Positions 15,495 through 23,242 of a stretch of DNA of 64,000 bases are shown here, one piece after another. The stretch spans positions 1-64,000 of the forward strand of contig NZ_SJSL01000002.1 of the NCBI RefSeq assembly GCF_004331695.1. The letters run 5' to 3'. The stretch's first letter is position 1. The number at the start of each line of letters is the position of its first letter. Origin of the DNA: Pedobacter psychroterrae. GTDB taxonomy: Bacteria; Bacteroidota; Bacteroidia; Sphingobacteriales; Sphingobacteriaceae. Position numbers and translations under genes: made by a program. The notes below the pieces were generated by a model that worked only from the letters and a program-made list of their open reading frames with translations, was not told the origin of the DNA and did not search any database.

Positions 15495-16883
15495 TTAGTG
15501 GTTGTTGTTTTTAGAGAATTTACCTGTCCAGAAATACATTGAGGTTCCGAGTATTACATATAATATATAGTTAAACATGTCATGATGATCCATAAGTAGT
15601 ACTGATGCATGGGGTTGGTAATATATTGAGATTAAAATAAATCTTAAAGTGTTTAGCAACTGAATAGCTGTTAGTCCTGCAACCAAAAAGATCATTTTTG
15701 ACCATGTGGACTTAGGGAAAGCAATAACAAATGCCGCAAAACAGCTCATAATTCCATAACCAAGACAAGAATATACCAGCCTGAATCCTGAAAAACCATG
15801 ATTGATAAGGTGATTTTCACTTGTGGAGATCCGGTATCCAAGTATTTTAAGTACATAGGCTGCGGAAGAAATACAGAAATTTCTCCAACTACTGATATAA
15901 TTGAAATACTTGTCCAAGAAGGAAATGTAATAGTTACCAGGAGTGGTTATGCCTATATTGATGAGGTTGAAGCCGTAGAATAGCAAGAACAAAAAGAGGA
16001 AAGAAAAGATAAAATTTGCAGATTTTCGATTGGCCTTGCCTATTTTTTCATCAATTTTAATATCTACAATCAATCTAAACCAAAACCCCTGAAGAAAGTG
16101 AAACATAATTCCTGTTCTTCCATCTAAAAAGCCTAACTGAAAGATCATGCGGTAGGTAAAATATAAAAAAGGACGAAGGTATATGGGTAGCTGCCACCAT
16201 AAGCTTTTAAGCCATGCATTGTGCTCATTTGGACTGCCCCAAAAGTTTGGTTTTGTTACTTGAAAGCGCTTTGTCGTAAGACGTTGTATCTCCTCTTCAG
16301 CAACCAAGTCGCTGTATCGGTTATGTTTGTCCAGCCAGAAGCTAATTTTATTTTCTTTTAGATTTTCTTCTATCAGAAATCCTTTCTTCCAAATAATGGT
16401 TTTGGATGGGACCTGAAATCTATGGTCCATATTTTCCTGAAGATCAGAATAGCCTACCTGATATCTGAACATCTTAAGAAGATATTTGGGATAGTATCCG
16501 CCGAAGCGGATCCATTTTCCTTTGAAATAGTTTTTTCTGTTGAAGTAAATTCCATTAATGTTGGTGTACTCTTCGGCTTTGAAATTTTTAAGCATTTCAC
16601 AAAGTTCAGGGCCAACTATGTGATCGGCGTCAAGACCAATAACCCAAGGACTTTGGATGTTGAAAGATCTTAATGCCGTGTCCCATTGTTTAGGGTGGTT
16701 GTGGAAGGGATGATACCTGACCTGCAGATTATATTTGTAACATATATTTAAAGTTTGATCTGTGCTTCCTGAATCTAACACATAGGTCCTGGCTTTCAGT
16801 GTTCTAATTGATTCAAGCAGTCTGGGAAGGTGCTGTTCCTCATTGAATGTTAGGATAATAAAAGAAAAATGCGGGTTGTTCAA
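15495..16883 (-). CDS. Fusion: GT2 glycosyltransferase + exosortase-like membrane protease/transferase
   Basis: The 462-residue protein has two parts. Residues 1-230 form a GT2 domain (FSFIILTFNEEQHLPRLL, DSGSTD at 37-42, DADH at 85-88), similar to the WaaE/KdtX group. Residues 290-455 form a multi-pass membrane domain with the exosortase triad: Cys373 in VYSCLGYGIM, Arg414 in NTLRF and His433/434 in DHHDMFNYI. Exosortases process or transfer C-terminal sorting signals such as PEP-CTERM. In Bacteroidota, variants lie inside exopolysaccharide operons; the neighbours here resemble those I recall for XrtY. It overlaps the upstream gene by 4 bp. No sorting-signal substrate is visible in the window. 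The triad and fusion are seen; activity is inferred. Confidence 0.8.
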   Translation of the reverse strand: MNNPHFSFIILTFNEEQHLPRLLESIRTLKARTYVLDSGSTDQTLNICYKYNLQVRYHPFHNHPKQWDTALRSFNIQSPWVIGLDADHIVGPELCEMLKNFKAEEYTNINGIYFNRKNYFKGKWIRFGGYYPKYLLKMFRYQVGYSDLQENMDHRFQVPSKTIIWKKGFLIEENLKENKISFWLDKHNRYSDLVAEEEIQRLTTKRFQVTKPNFWGSPNEHNAWLKSLWWQLPIYLRPFLYFTYRMIFQLGFLDGRTGIMFHFLQGFWFRLIVDIKIDEKIGKANRKSANFIFSFLFLFLLFYGFNLINIGITTPGNYYISFLDKYFNYISSWRNFCISSAAYVLKILGYRISTSENHLINHGFSGFRLVYSCLGYGIMSCFAAFVIAFPKSTWSKMIFLVAGLTAIQLLNTLRFILISIYYQPHASVLLMDHHDMFNYILYVILGTSMYFWTGKFSKNNNH

Positions 16884-18028
16884 TTTAAATTTTTATAGAG
16901 TTTTAAATATTGTCTTAATATGGTTGCCTCGTTAAAATGTGAGCTTATGACTGAAGGGGCGTTATTACGGATATGTGTAATTATTTGCGGACTTTGATAG
17001 GCATTCGTTAGCATCGCAGTAATTGAGTGAGGATCCAGATCAGCCACCCAGCCTAGTTTTTGTTCTTTTATAAAAGGGGCAAGTCCTACTTTATCTGAAA
17101 TTGCTACGGCTGTGCCGACAGAAAGACTCTCCAATACGATATTTGCAAAATTTTCATTGTGAGAGCATAGAACGAGTAGCTGATGACTTGCCAGAACTTC
17201 GTATTTTTTTTCTTTTTTTATATAGCCGATCCAATTTATAGATTGAGAGATGTCAAGGTTCATAGTGAGCTGTTTTAATTTGTCCTGATAGGTGTGATCA
17301 CCTGTTCCGGCGATTGTTAAACTCCAAGGAAACTGACAATCTGCGAGGGCACGAAATAGAAGCTCCAATCCTTTTTTCTCATCAACCCTTGAAAGAAATA
17401 GTAATTTGAAAGATTTATCGGATTCATAGTTTGGATGCACGTTTTTTTTGATGTCTTCATCCGGGAAGTATATAAAGTTTGGTATTACTTTGATGCTTTT
17501 AGGCTGTATAATTTTTAAAATGTCTTCTTTTTCCATTTCTGTTGTGGCGTGTAAAGCAGAATATGCAACTAAATACTTTCCAATCAGCTGGTGTATCAAT
17601 CGCTTAGATAATGAATTGTTATTTTTTAAAGTATATTCAGTCAGCATTCCTCTTGGTGACAGGACTACAGGTATTTTTTTAATTTTTGCCAGTAAACAGG
17701 AGAAGATTGCAACAAAATTCCACCATGAATGAATGTGAATGACTGTACCTGGTGTCGTTTTGATAATCATTTTGTATAAATTCCATAACAATGATGGAGA
17801 AAAATGGGTATGGTCTTTTGTGATGCGATTGAAATATTGAATTTTTACACCATCAATTGCTGTAGTATCAGGGGTTTTTAGTTCAGTTTTTCCATTCGCC
17901 CGTGTAGTCAGAACTTCTATGTCCAACGGTTGAGAGGCCAGTTTTTCGCAAAGTTTTGCAACTGATATGACAGGCCCACCATAAATATATGCAGGTTTAT
18001 AAGAAGGAGTGATGTGTATGATTTTCAT
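16880..18028 (-). CDS. GT4 glycosyltransferase
   Basis: This 382-residue GT-B enzyme starts MKIIHITPSYKPAYIYGGPV, with the glycine-rich acceptor loop of GT4. The C-terminal half carries KLLFLSRVDEKKGLELLFRAL and the donor-binding ENFANIVLES (E-x7-E) segment. It adds one sugar to the lipid-linked exopolysaccharide repeat unit on the cytoplasmic face. It overlaps the Wzy-like gene by 32 bp and the GT2-exosortase gene by 4 bp, so translational coupling is likely. Sugar specificity is unknown. It may be the glycosyltransferase described as associated with XrtY, which I cannot check here. Confidence 0.88.
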   Translation of the reverse strand: MKIIHITPSYKPAYIYGGPVISVAKLCEKLASQPLDIEVLTTRANGKTELKTPDTTAIDGVKIQYFNRITKDHTHFSPSLLWNLYKMIIKTTPGTVIHIHSWWNFVAIFSCLLAKIKKIPVVLSPRGMLTEYTLKNNNSLSKRLIHQLIGKYLVAYSALHATTEMEKEDILKIIQPKSIKVIPNFIYFPDEDIKKNVHPNYESDKSFKLLFLSRVDEKKGLELLFRALADCQFPWSLTIAGTGDHTYQDKLKQLTMNLDISQSINWIGYIKKEKKYEVLASHQLLVLCSHNENFANIVLESLSVGTAVAISDKVGLAPFIKEQKLGWVADLDPHSITAMLTNAYQSPQIITHIRNNAPSVISSHFNEATILRQYLKLYKNLN

Positions 18029-19439
18029 AGAGCCGTTGCAGTGATTTGGTTTGTTTTAATACAAAATGGATGACCAGCATTAATATATATCCGTAAAAAA
18101 TGTTGTTGAGCATAAATTCAAGGGTATTGCCACGCCACAACTGCTGAAAGATGCTGTTGAATATTACAATGCATCCCAATTGGTAACCACCGAAGAGCTT
18201 TTCTGATAGGTTGCAGAGTGCTTGTGCTAGCATTCCGTAGATAAGCATGTAAACAAACACACCTGTAACGCCTGCGCTGAGATAACCATCAGTAACTGGT
18301 CTGGTTTTGGCAGAAACGGGTGAAGATCTCTGTGCTACCCCAGATCTATATACCCTTTCCATTGCTAATCTCTCTGTATCGGGTTTTTCCTCCCAGAATA
18401 TTCTTGGAATTATCATATAACATGAATTGATAAGGATATCAAGTGCATAATAAGGATATTGCTGGGGTACAGTTTTTAGATAAGTAGTGAACATGCTTGT
18501 TTCACTAAAGCGATTGGTTAGGAATTCCCAATTGTTATCTATAATCTTCTGGTCATTTTCCTCATTTAATAAAGTCTGGTAGGCTTGTTCCCGTGCCGTT
18601 TCATTTGACTTCCCCTGTATCCACGACTGTGCCCTGATTATGGTGGTGAAGGTAGGCAGGATGTATAACAATAAGTAAATGCAGGGTATGAAAAGCACTA
18701 GTATTGTTTTTTTGTAATAGGGGAAAGCCAGGAAGCCTAGTAATATTACATTGATGATGATGCTCTCTTTAAAGCCGGAAAGAGTAGCATTCATAAAATT
18801 GAGAACAAAAATACACCCTCCAAAAAAAAGGTAGACTATGTGGTTTTTTACCAGGCCTTTTACAAGAATATAAGCTGAGATGCTTATTGAAATACATATG
18901 AGCATATATCTGAACTGGATTAGACCTGGTATATAACCTATAAGTACTGCTGATGTGTAAGCTATAATGCAAAATTTAAACAGAAATGACCGGTTCGTTA
19001 TGGTGATTTTATATTGTGAAACAGGGTATAGCTTTGTTTGCAAAATAATGCCGGCAACTAAGGTTGAGTGGGCTAAAAGACTTATACGCTGACACCTCGC
19101 GATTAGTTGCGTTTGCTCCCCTGGTTGAAAATCCCTGAGATCTACATTTGTAAAGTATTCATATCCCATATGATCCATAAAATAAAATATAGAAGTGCAG
19201 CACATAAAGCCAGCAAATATTAATTGTATAAGTACAATAGGACGTAATATCTGATGCTTTATGGGCCGATCGAGGCTATGATATTTAAAGGAGGATATTA
19301 AGCTGAAATAGAATACGATAAAAGATCCTAGCCAGGAAGTGAAGTAGGAGACTACCGGATTAAATTGTAGACATTCAGCTAAGATCCATGGGAGGTAAAT
19401 GACAAATAATATTCTGCTTTTGGAAGGTATTTGCATCAC
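17997..19439 (-). CDS. Wzy-like polysaccharide polymerase (multi-pass membrane protein)
   Basis: The 480-residue protein has about ten hydrophobic segments and a large extracytoplasmic loop (roughly residues 260-400), the topology of O-antigen/exopolysaccharide polymerases. Sequence similarity to classical Wzy is weak, as usual; the call rests on topology and location between glycosyltransferase genes. IPRIFWEEKPDTERLAMERVY followed by SPVSAKTRPVTDGYLSAG in the region around 330-380 looks like a conserved periplasmic loop. It resembles the Wzy-like proteins known beside exosortase Y. It would join repeat units in the periplasm. Confidence 0.7.
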   Translation of the reverse strand: MMQIPSKSRILFVIYLPWILAECLQFNPVVSYFTSWLGSFIVFYFSLISSFKYHSLDRPIKHQILRPIVLIQLIFAGFMCCTSIFYFMDHMGYEYFTNVDLRDFQPGEQTQLIARCQRISLLAHSTLVAGIILQTKLYPVSQYKITITNRSFLFKFCIIAYTSAVLIGYIPGLIQFRYMLICISISISAYILVKGLVKNHIVYLFFGGCIFVLNFMNATLSGFKESIIINVILLGFLAFPYYKKTILVLFIPCIYLLLYILPTFTTIIRAQSWIQGKSNETAREQAYQTLLNEENDQKIIDNNWEFLTNRFSETSMFTTYLKTVPQQYPYYALDILINSCYMIIPRIFWEEKPDTERLAMERVYRSGVAQRSSPVSAKTRPVTDGYLSAGVTGVFVYMLIYGMLAQALCNLSEKLFGGYQLGCIVIFNSIFQQLWRGNTLEFMLNNIFYGYILMLVIHFVLKQTKSLQRLYENHTHHSFL

Positions 19440-19448
19440 GTATTTCGA

Positions 19449-20531
19449 TTAATTGCTAATTGCATTTAAGATGTTATCAACTTGTGCCTCAAAATTCCAT
19501 TCTTTGATTATTTTAAGGGAAGATTTTCCTTTTTGCTGAAGATCTGATCGATTTGTTGCCATGTCTTGCAGGTTCTTTTTAAGGTCTTCCAGGTCTTTGT
19601 GTTTGAATATCCTTCCATTTTCATCTTTCACAAGATCCGCTGCTGCACCTACTTTATCAGAAACCAGTATTGCTTTGCCTGCAGCCATGGCTTCGTTGAT
19701 TGCTAGTCCCCAGGAATCACTATTTGAAGGCAGGCAAAATAAGTCGCATGACTGATAGATACCCGGCATTTTACTTTGGTTTTGGAATGATATAAAGTGA
19801 ACTTTTTTACAATACTGACTTTGAACTTGGAGTTTGTTCTTAAGTATACCATCGCCCGTAAACAAGAGATGTGCATGAGGTAGCCCGAGTTCAAGGAATG
19901 CACGTAGTAATAGCTTGGGATTTTTTACCGGTTCAAATTTACCTGCATATAGTATCAGTATGTCATCAGACCTAAGTTTAAGGATACTTCTTAATTCAGA
20001 TTTAGTAGTTGTGGCAAATCTGCTATTATCGATGGCATGTGGTGCAAAGAATAATTGCGCTTCTTTGAGACCATATTGTTTGAAATAAGCCCTGTTGTTT
20101 ATGCCGACATATAAAGCCTTGTCTATGTTCCTGTAAAGGAACTGCAGTGCAAGTTTCTTGAAGAATTTTTTTAAAACTGATTGTTGTTTCAGCAAGGTTG
20201 AATCTCCTCTAAATATTATAGGGATCTTGCCTTTAAAATATCGCATAATGCGAAAATGTAGAAAATGGGCCCACCCATATATAAGTATACAATCTGGTTG
20301 GAAGCTCTTGATCTTTTTTAGTGAAGACTTTCCTGTAAAAGTGTATTTATATCCTTCAAGTAAAGGAATGTCCCATAGTATTCTTTGCTGAAAGCCCTTG
20401 TCAAATGTTGTATGTTTGGTGTAAAATACCATTAAGTCGGTTTTTCGTGCCAGCAATTTAAAAACGGGTGCATAGTATTGGATAGGATGAGTGCTAATGA
20501 TTGCAAGTCTCGTATTTTTGTTTACTGACAT
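19449..20531 (-). CDS. GT4 glycosyltransferase
   Basis: The 360-residue protein starts NTRLAIISTHPIQYYAPVFKLLA, a typical opening of GT4 enzymes of exopolysaccharide clusters. The C-terminal Rossmann half has ILYAGKFEPVKNPKLLLRAF and NSDSWGLAINEAMAAGKAI, the donor nucleotide-sugar site. It lies 3 bp after the Wzt-like gene stop. It acts in repeat-unit assembly; the sugar is unknown. Confidence 0.88.
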   Translation of the reverse strand: MSVNKNTRLAIISTHPIQYYAPVFKLLARKTDLMVFYTKHTTFDKGFQQRILWDIPLLEGYKYTFTGKSSLKKIKSFQPDCILIYGWAHFLHFRIMRYFKGKIPIIFRGDSTLLKQQSVLKKFFKKLALQFLYRNIDKALYVGINNRAYFKQYGLKEAQLFFAPHAIDNSRFATTTKSELRSILKLRSDDILILYAGKFEPVKNPKLLLRAFLELGLPHAHLLFTGDGILKNKLQVQSQYCKKVHFISFQNQSKMPGIYQSCDLFCLPSNSDSWGLAINEAMAAGKAILVSDKVGAAADLVKDENGRIFKHKDLEDLKKNLQDMATNRSDLQQKGKSSLKIIKEWNFEAQVDNILNAISN

Positions 20532-20534
20532 GTA

Positions 20535-21272
20535 TTATTTGATTTGACCTTTTACTAAAGCTATTTCTCTGCAACAAAGAGATTTGATGTTTTTAGCGCT
20601 ATGACTTACAAGAAGTATGGTTTTAGCATTTTCCTTACTAAGCTGTTTTATTTTGTCTATGCATTTTTGTTGGAATGATGAATCACCAACTGCCATTATT
20701 TCGTCAATGATCATGATTTCTGATTCCAGGTGTGCTGCTACAGAGAATGCCAGGCGCATATACATGCCTGATGAATATCTTTTTACTGGTGTTTCGAGAT
20801 GTTCTTTTATATTGGCAAAACGAGTTATTTCATCAAAATGATCTTTTATTTGTGATTTGGGCATACCAAGCATTGCGCCGTTAAGAAAGATGTTCTCACG
20901 TCCTGTCAATTCGGGATGAAAACCAGCTCCAATTTCTAACAAACTGGTGATACGGCCTTTGCCGGTTATTTTCCCGGATGTTGGTAGTGTCACCCTGCTC
21001 AATATTTTTAACAGGGTACTCTTTCCTGCACCGTTATCTCCGGTAATAGCTATGATTTCTCCTTTTGTTATCTCAAAATTGATGTTTTTTAAGACCCATA
21101 TTTTATCGTTTCCAGGTGTGTTTCTAACTTTGTCTATTTGCTGATAGGGGTCTGCCTTTTTCCTGAATCTGGCTAACCAGCTTTCAAAATCACGGATGAG
21201 TGTTCCGTGTGAGATTTGTCCTTTCAGGTATACTTTGGACAGGTTTTCTGCTTTAATTACAATAGCGCTCAT
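20535..21272 (-). CDS. Polysaccharide ABC exporter, ATP-binding subunit (Wzt-like)
   Basis: This 245-residue ATPase has Walker A GDNGAGKSTLL, the signature YSSGMYMRLAFSVA and Walker B IMIIDEIMAVGD, all characteristic of the ABC-A2/Wzt-TagH group. It ends soon after the nucleotide-binding domain, so the carbohydrate-binding extension found in some Wzt proteins is missing. It pairs with the permease gene just upstream (16-bp gap) to export a lipid-linked glycan across the inner membrane. Confidence 0.9.
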   Translation of the reverse strand: MSAIVIKAENLSKVYLKGQISHGTLIRDFESWLARFRKKADPYQQIDKVRNTPGNDKIWVLKNINFEITKGEIIAITGDNGAGKSTLLKILSRVTLPTSGKITGKGRITSLLEIGAGFHPELTGRENIFLNGAMLGMPKSQIKDHFDEITRFANIKEHLETPVKRYSSGMYMRLAFSVAAHLESEIMIIDEIMAVGDSSFQQKCIDKIKQLSKENAKTILLVSHSAKNIKSLCCREIALVKGQIK

Positions 21273-21288
21273 TAAGATTTTGAATTAT

Positions 21289-22128
21289 TTAAATAGTGTC
21301 AATGAAGGTTTTTTCCGCTTTGCTAAAGACGATAATCCCAATACTTATTATTATTGTTGTAATTGCTGTAGAATAACACAATGCCTGCCAGCTAAAACTT
21401 CCTCTTCCTAAAAAAGCATAACGAAATGTCTCTATAATGGCGGTCATAGGGTTGATCTGGATTATCCATTTTAAGTTTAGGGGTGCTGTAGATAAGGGGT
21501 AGATTACTGTGGTAGTATACATTAACAACTGGAGGCCAAAAGATATAAGAAATATCAGATCGCGGTATTTAACTGTTAATGCAGCTATGATCATGCCCAT
21601 TCCCAGGCCTTGAAGGGCCATTAACAAAACCAATAGAGGAAATAGACCAATGGCCCAGTTGATGCTGAGTTCGTGTCCTATACAATTGTAAATGATTAAA
21701 CATGTCAAAAATAAAATGAACTGTATGCCAAACCTTATGAAAACAGAAATGACAATACCAAGGGGTACAATTATTCTGGGGAAATATACTTTGCCGAATA
21801 TATTGACGTTTTCTCTGAAAACTAACGACGTTTTATTTATACATTCTGAAAAATAATTCCAAGTAATAATTCCGGCAAGATAGAATAATGGCTGAGGCAA
21901 TCCATCAGTTGAGACTTTGGCAAAAGTCCCAAAGATCAAAGTGTAGATTGTAGTACTAAATAGTGGCTGTATGAAGAACCATAAGGGGCCAAGAACAGTT
22001 TGCTTATAAAAAGCAACCACATCCCGGTGGATCAATTGGCAGAGCAGGTAACGATAGTGCCAAATAACCTTAAAGTCAAAATCAGATAGTCTGTAGTGTG
22101 GAGTTATCGTCCATTCCTTTTTATTCAT
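21289..22128 (-). CDS. Polysaccharide ABC exporter, permease (Wzm-like)
   Basis: The 279-residue protein has an ABC-2 type membrane domain with six helices. The N-terminal YKQTVLGPLWFFIQPL is the conserved motif of the Wzm/TagG/KpsM family, and PLGIVISVFIRFGIQFILFLTCLIIY follows in the middle. It overlaps the GT4 gene upstream by 8 bp. Together with the Wzt-like ATPase it forms the export channel. Confidence 0.9.
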   Translation of the reverse strand: MNKKEWTITPHYRLSDFDFKVIWHYRYLLCQLIHRDVVAFYKQTVLGPLWFFIQPLFSTTIYTLIFGTFAKVSTDGLPQPLFYLAGIITWNYFSECINKTSLVFRENVNIFGKVYFPRIIVPLGIVISVFIRFGIQFILFLTCLIIYNCIGHELSINWAIGLFPLLVLLMALQGLGMGMIIAALTVKYRDLIFLISFGLQLLMYTTTVIYPLSTAPLNLKWIIQINPMTAIIETFRYAFLGRGSFSWQALCYSTAITTIIISIGIIVFSKAEKTFIDTI

Positions 22129-23242
22129 GTTGAAATAATAGTTTTTTTACCCGTTTAGTGTATTGGTCATGGCTAAAATGATCGAGGCAGATTCTTTGAA
22201 TATTTCTGGCTTCCTGATAATTAAAGGGTTTTCTCAGGTGCTTTGCCACGGCTTCTTTTATGTGGTCAGGGTTGTTTGGATCTATCATGATACCTAGTTT
22301 TCCATTTTGCATGGCGTCAGTACTTCCATCTGTATTTCCTGACACTATCCTGCATCCACACGCGGCAGCCTCAATGAACACGAGCCCAAAGCCTTCTTTT
22401 TCACTAGGTAAAATAAATACATCAGCAAGCCGATAATACTCTTCTAATTCATCTTCAGGAATGAAGTTTACTAAATCAACGGTTTTTTGAAGATGATGCT
22501 TATTGATCAATTGCTCAAGTCTGGTTTTTTCTTGATTATCATATTTCCCGCATATGAGATAACGTAAATCAGGAAATTCACCTAACAATTTGGGGATGAT
22601 TTCCAGTGTTCGGTCATAGCCTTTGGCTTTATCGAATTTAGTAAGACGTGCTATGCTTAATATTACGGGTTGCTCATGTACTAGTTTATATCTGTTAAGA
22701 AGTTTGATAGGTTTGGAGAATTCAGATGGTATCTTAAAAAACGGATCAATGCAGTTGTGTAATGTGACGATTTGAGTAGGATTGACCTTGTGGATTTTTC
22801 TCAATTGCTCGCTGGTAAAATTACTTACTGCCCAGATGGTAACATATTTTTTAACAAAGACCTTTTTCCAGGTGGGTATTCCACGCCAGACCTCTGTGCC
22901 ATGGGCTATCATGATTATCCTCACGTTTTTGTTAAGCATTTTTATAAGAAGGGCTATGGAAAGAAGGTTGATATGACTAATTATAATTGTATTGCTTTTT
23001 GCTCCTTTAGCGGCAGATTTAAGTGCAAATAGTATCTTATTGCCTTCATATCCCTTGAATTCTGTTTTGCTGAGGTAACTTGTGTCTGCAATGTCATCAT
23101 TAAGCGCATGCATCTTAAAGCTTACATCTGGGTCACCACTTGAGATGCGATTTAATGCATGAGACATTGATCTGGAAACTTTTTGAATACCTCCCGTGCT
23201 ACTGAATGTGCTTAGGGTGAGAAATAGTATATTATAGTTCAA
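22121..23242 (-). CDS. GT4 glycosyltransferase
   Basis: The 373-residue GT-B protein begins NILFLTLSTFSSTGGIQKVSRSM (GG acceptor loop). It contains VILSIARLTKFDKAKGYDRTLEIIP and SEKEGFGLVFIEAAACG, the GT4 donor site. It overlaps the Wzc-like gene by 11 bp upstream and the permease by 8 bp downstream. Role: one sugar transfer in the repeat unit. Confidence 0.88.
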   Translation of the reverse strand: MNYNILFLTLSTFSSTGGIQKVSRSMSHALNRISSGDPDVSFKMHALNDDIADTSYLSKTEFKGYEGNKILFALKSAAKGAKSNTIIISHINLLSIALLIKMLNKNVRIIMIAHGTEVWRGIPTWKKVFVKKYVTIWAVSNFTSEQLRKIHKVNPTQIVTLHNCIDPFFKIPSEFSKPIKLLNRYKLVHEQPVILSIARLTKFDKAKGYDRTLEIIPKLLGEFPDLRYLICGKYDNQEKTRLEQLINKHHLQKTVDLVNFIPEDELEEYYRLADVFILPSEKEGFGLVFIEAAACGCRIVSGNTDGSTDAMQNGKLGIMIDPNNPDHIKEAVAKHLRKPFNYQEARNIQRICLDHFSHDQYTKRVKKLLFQHE

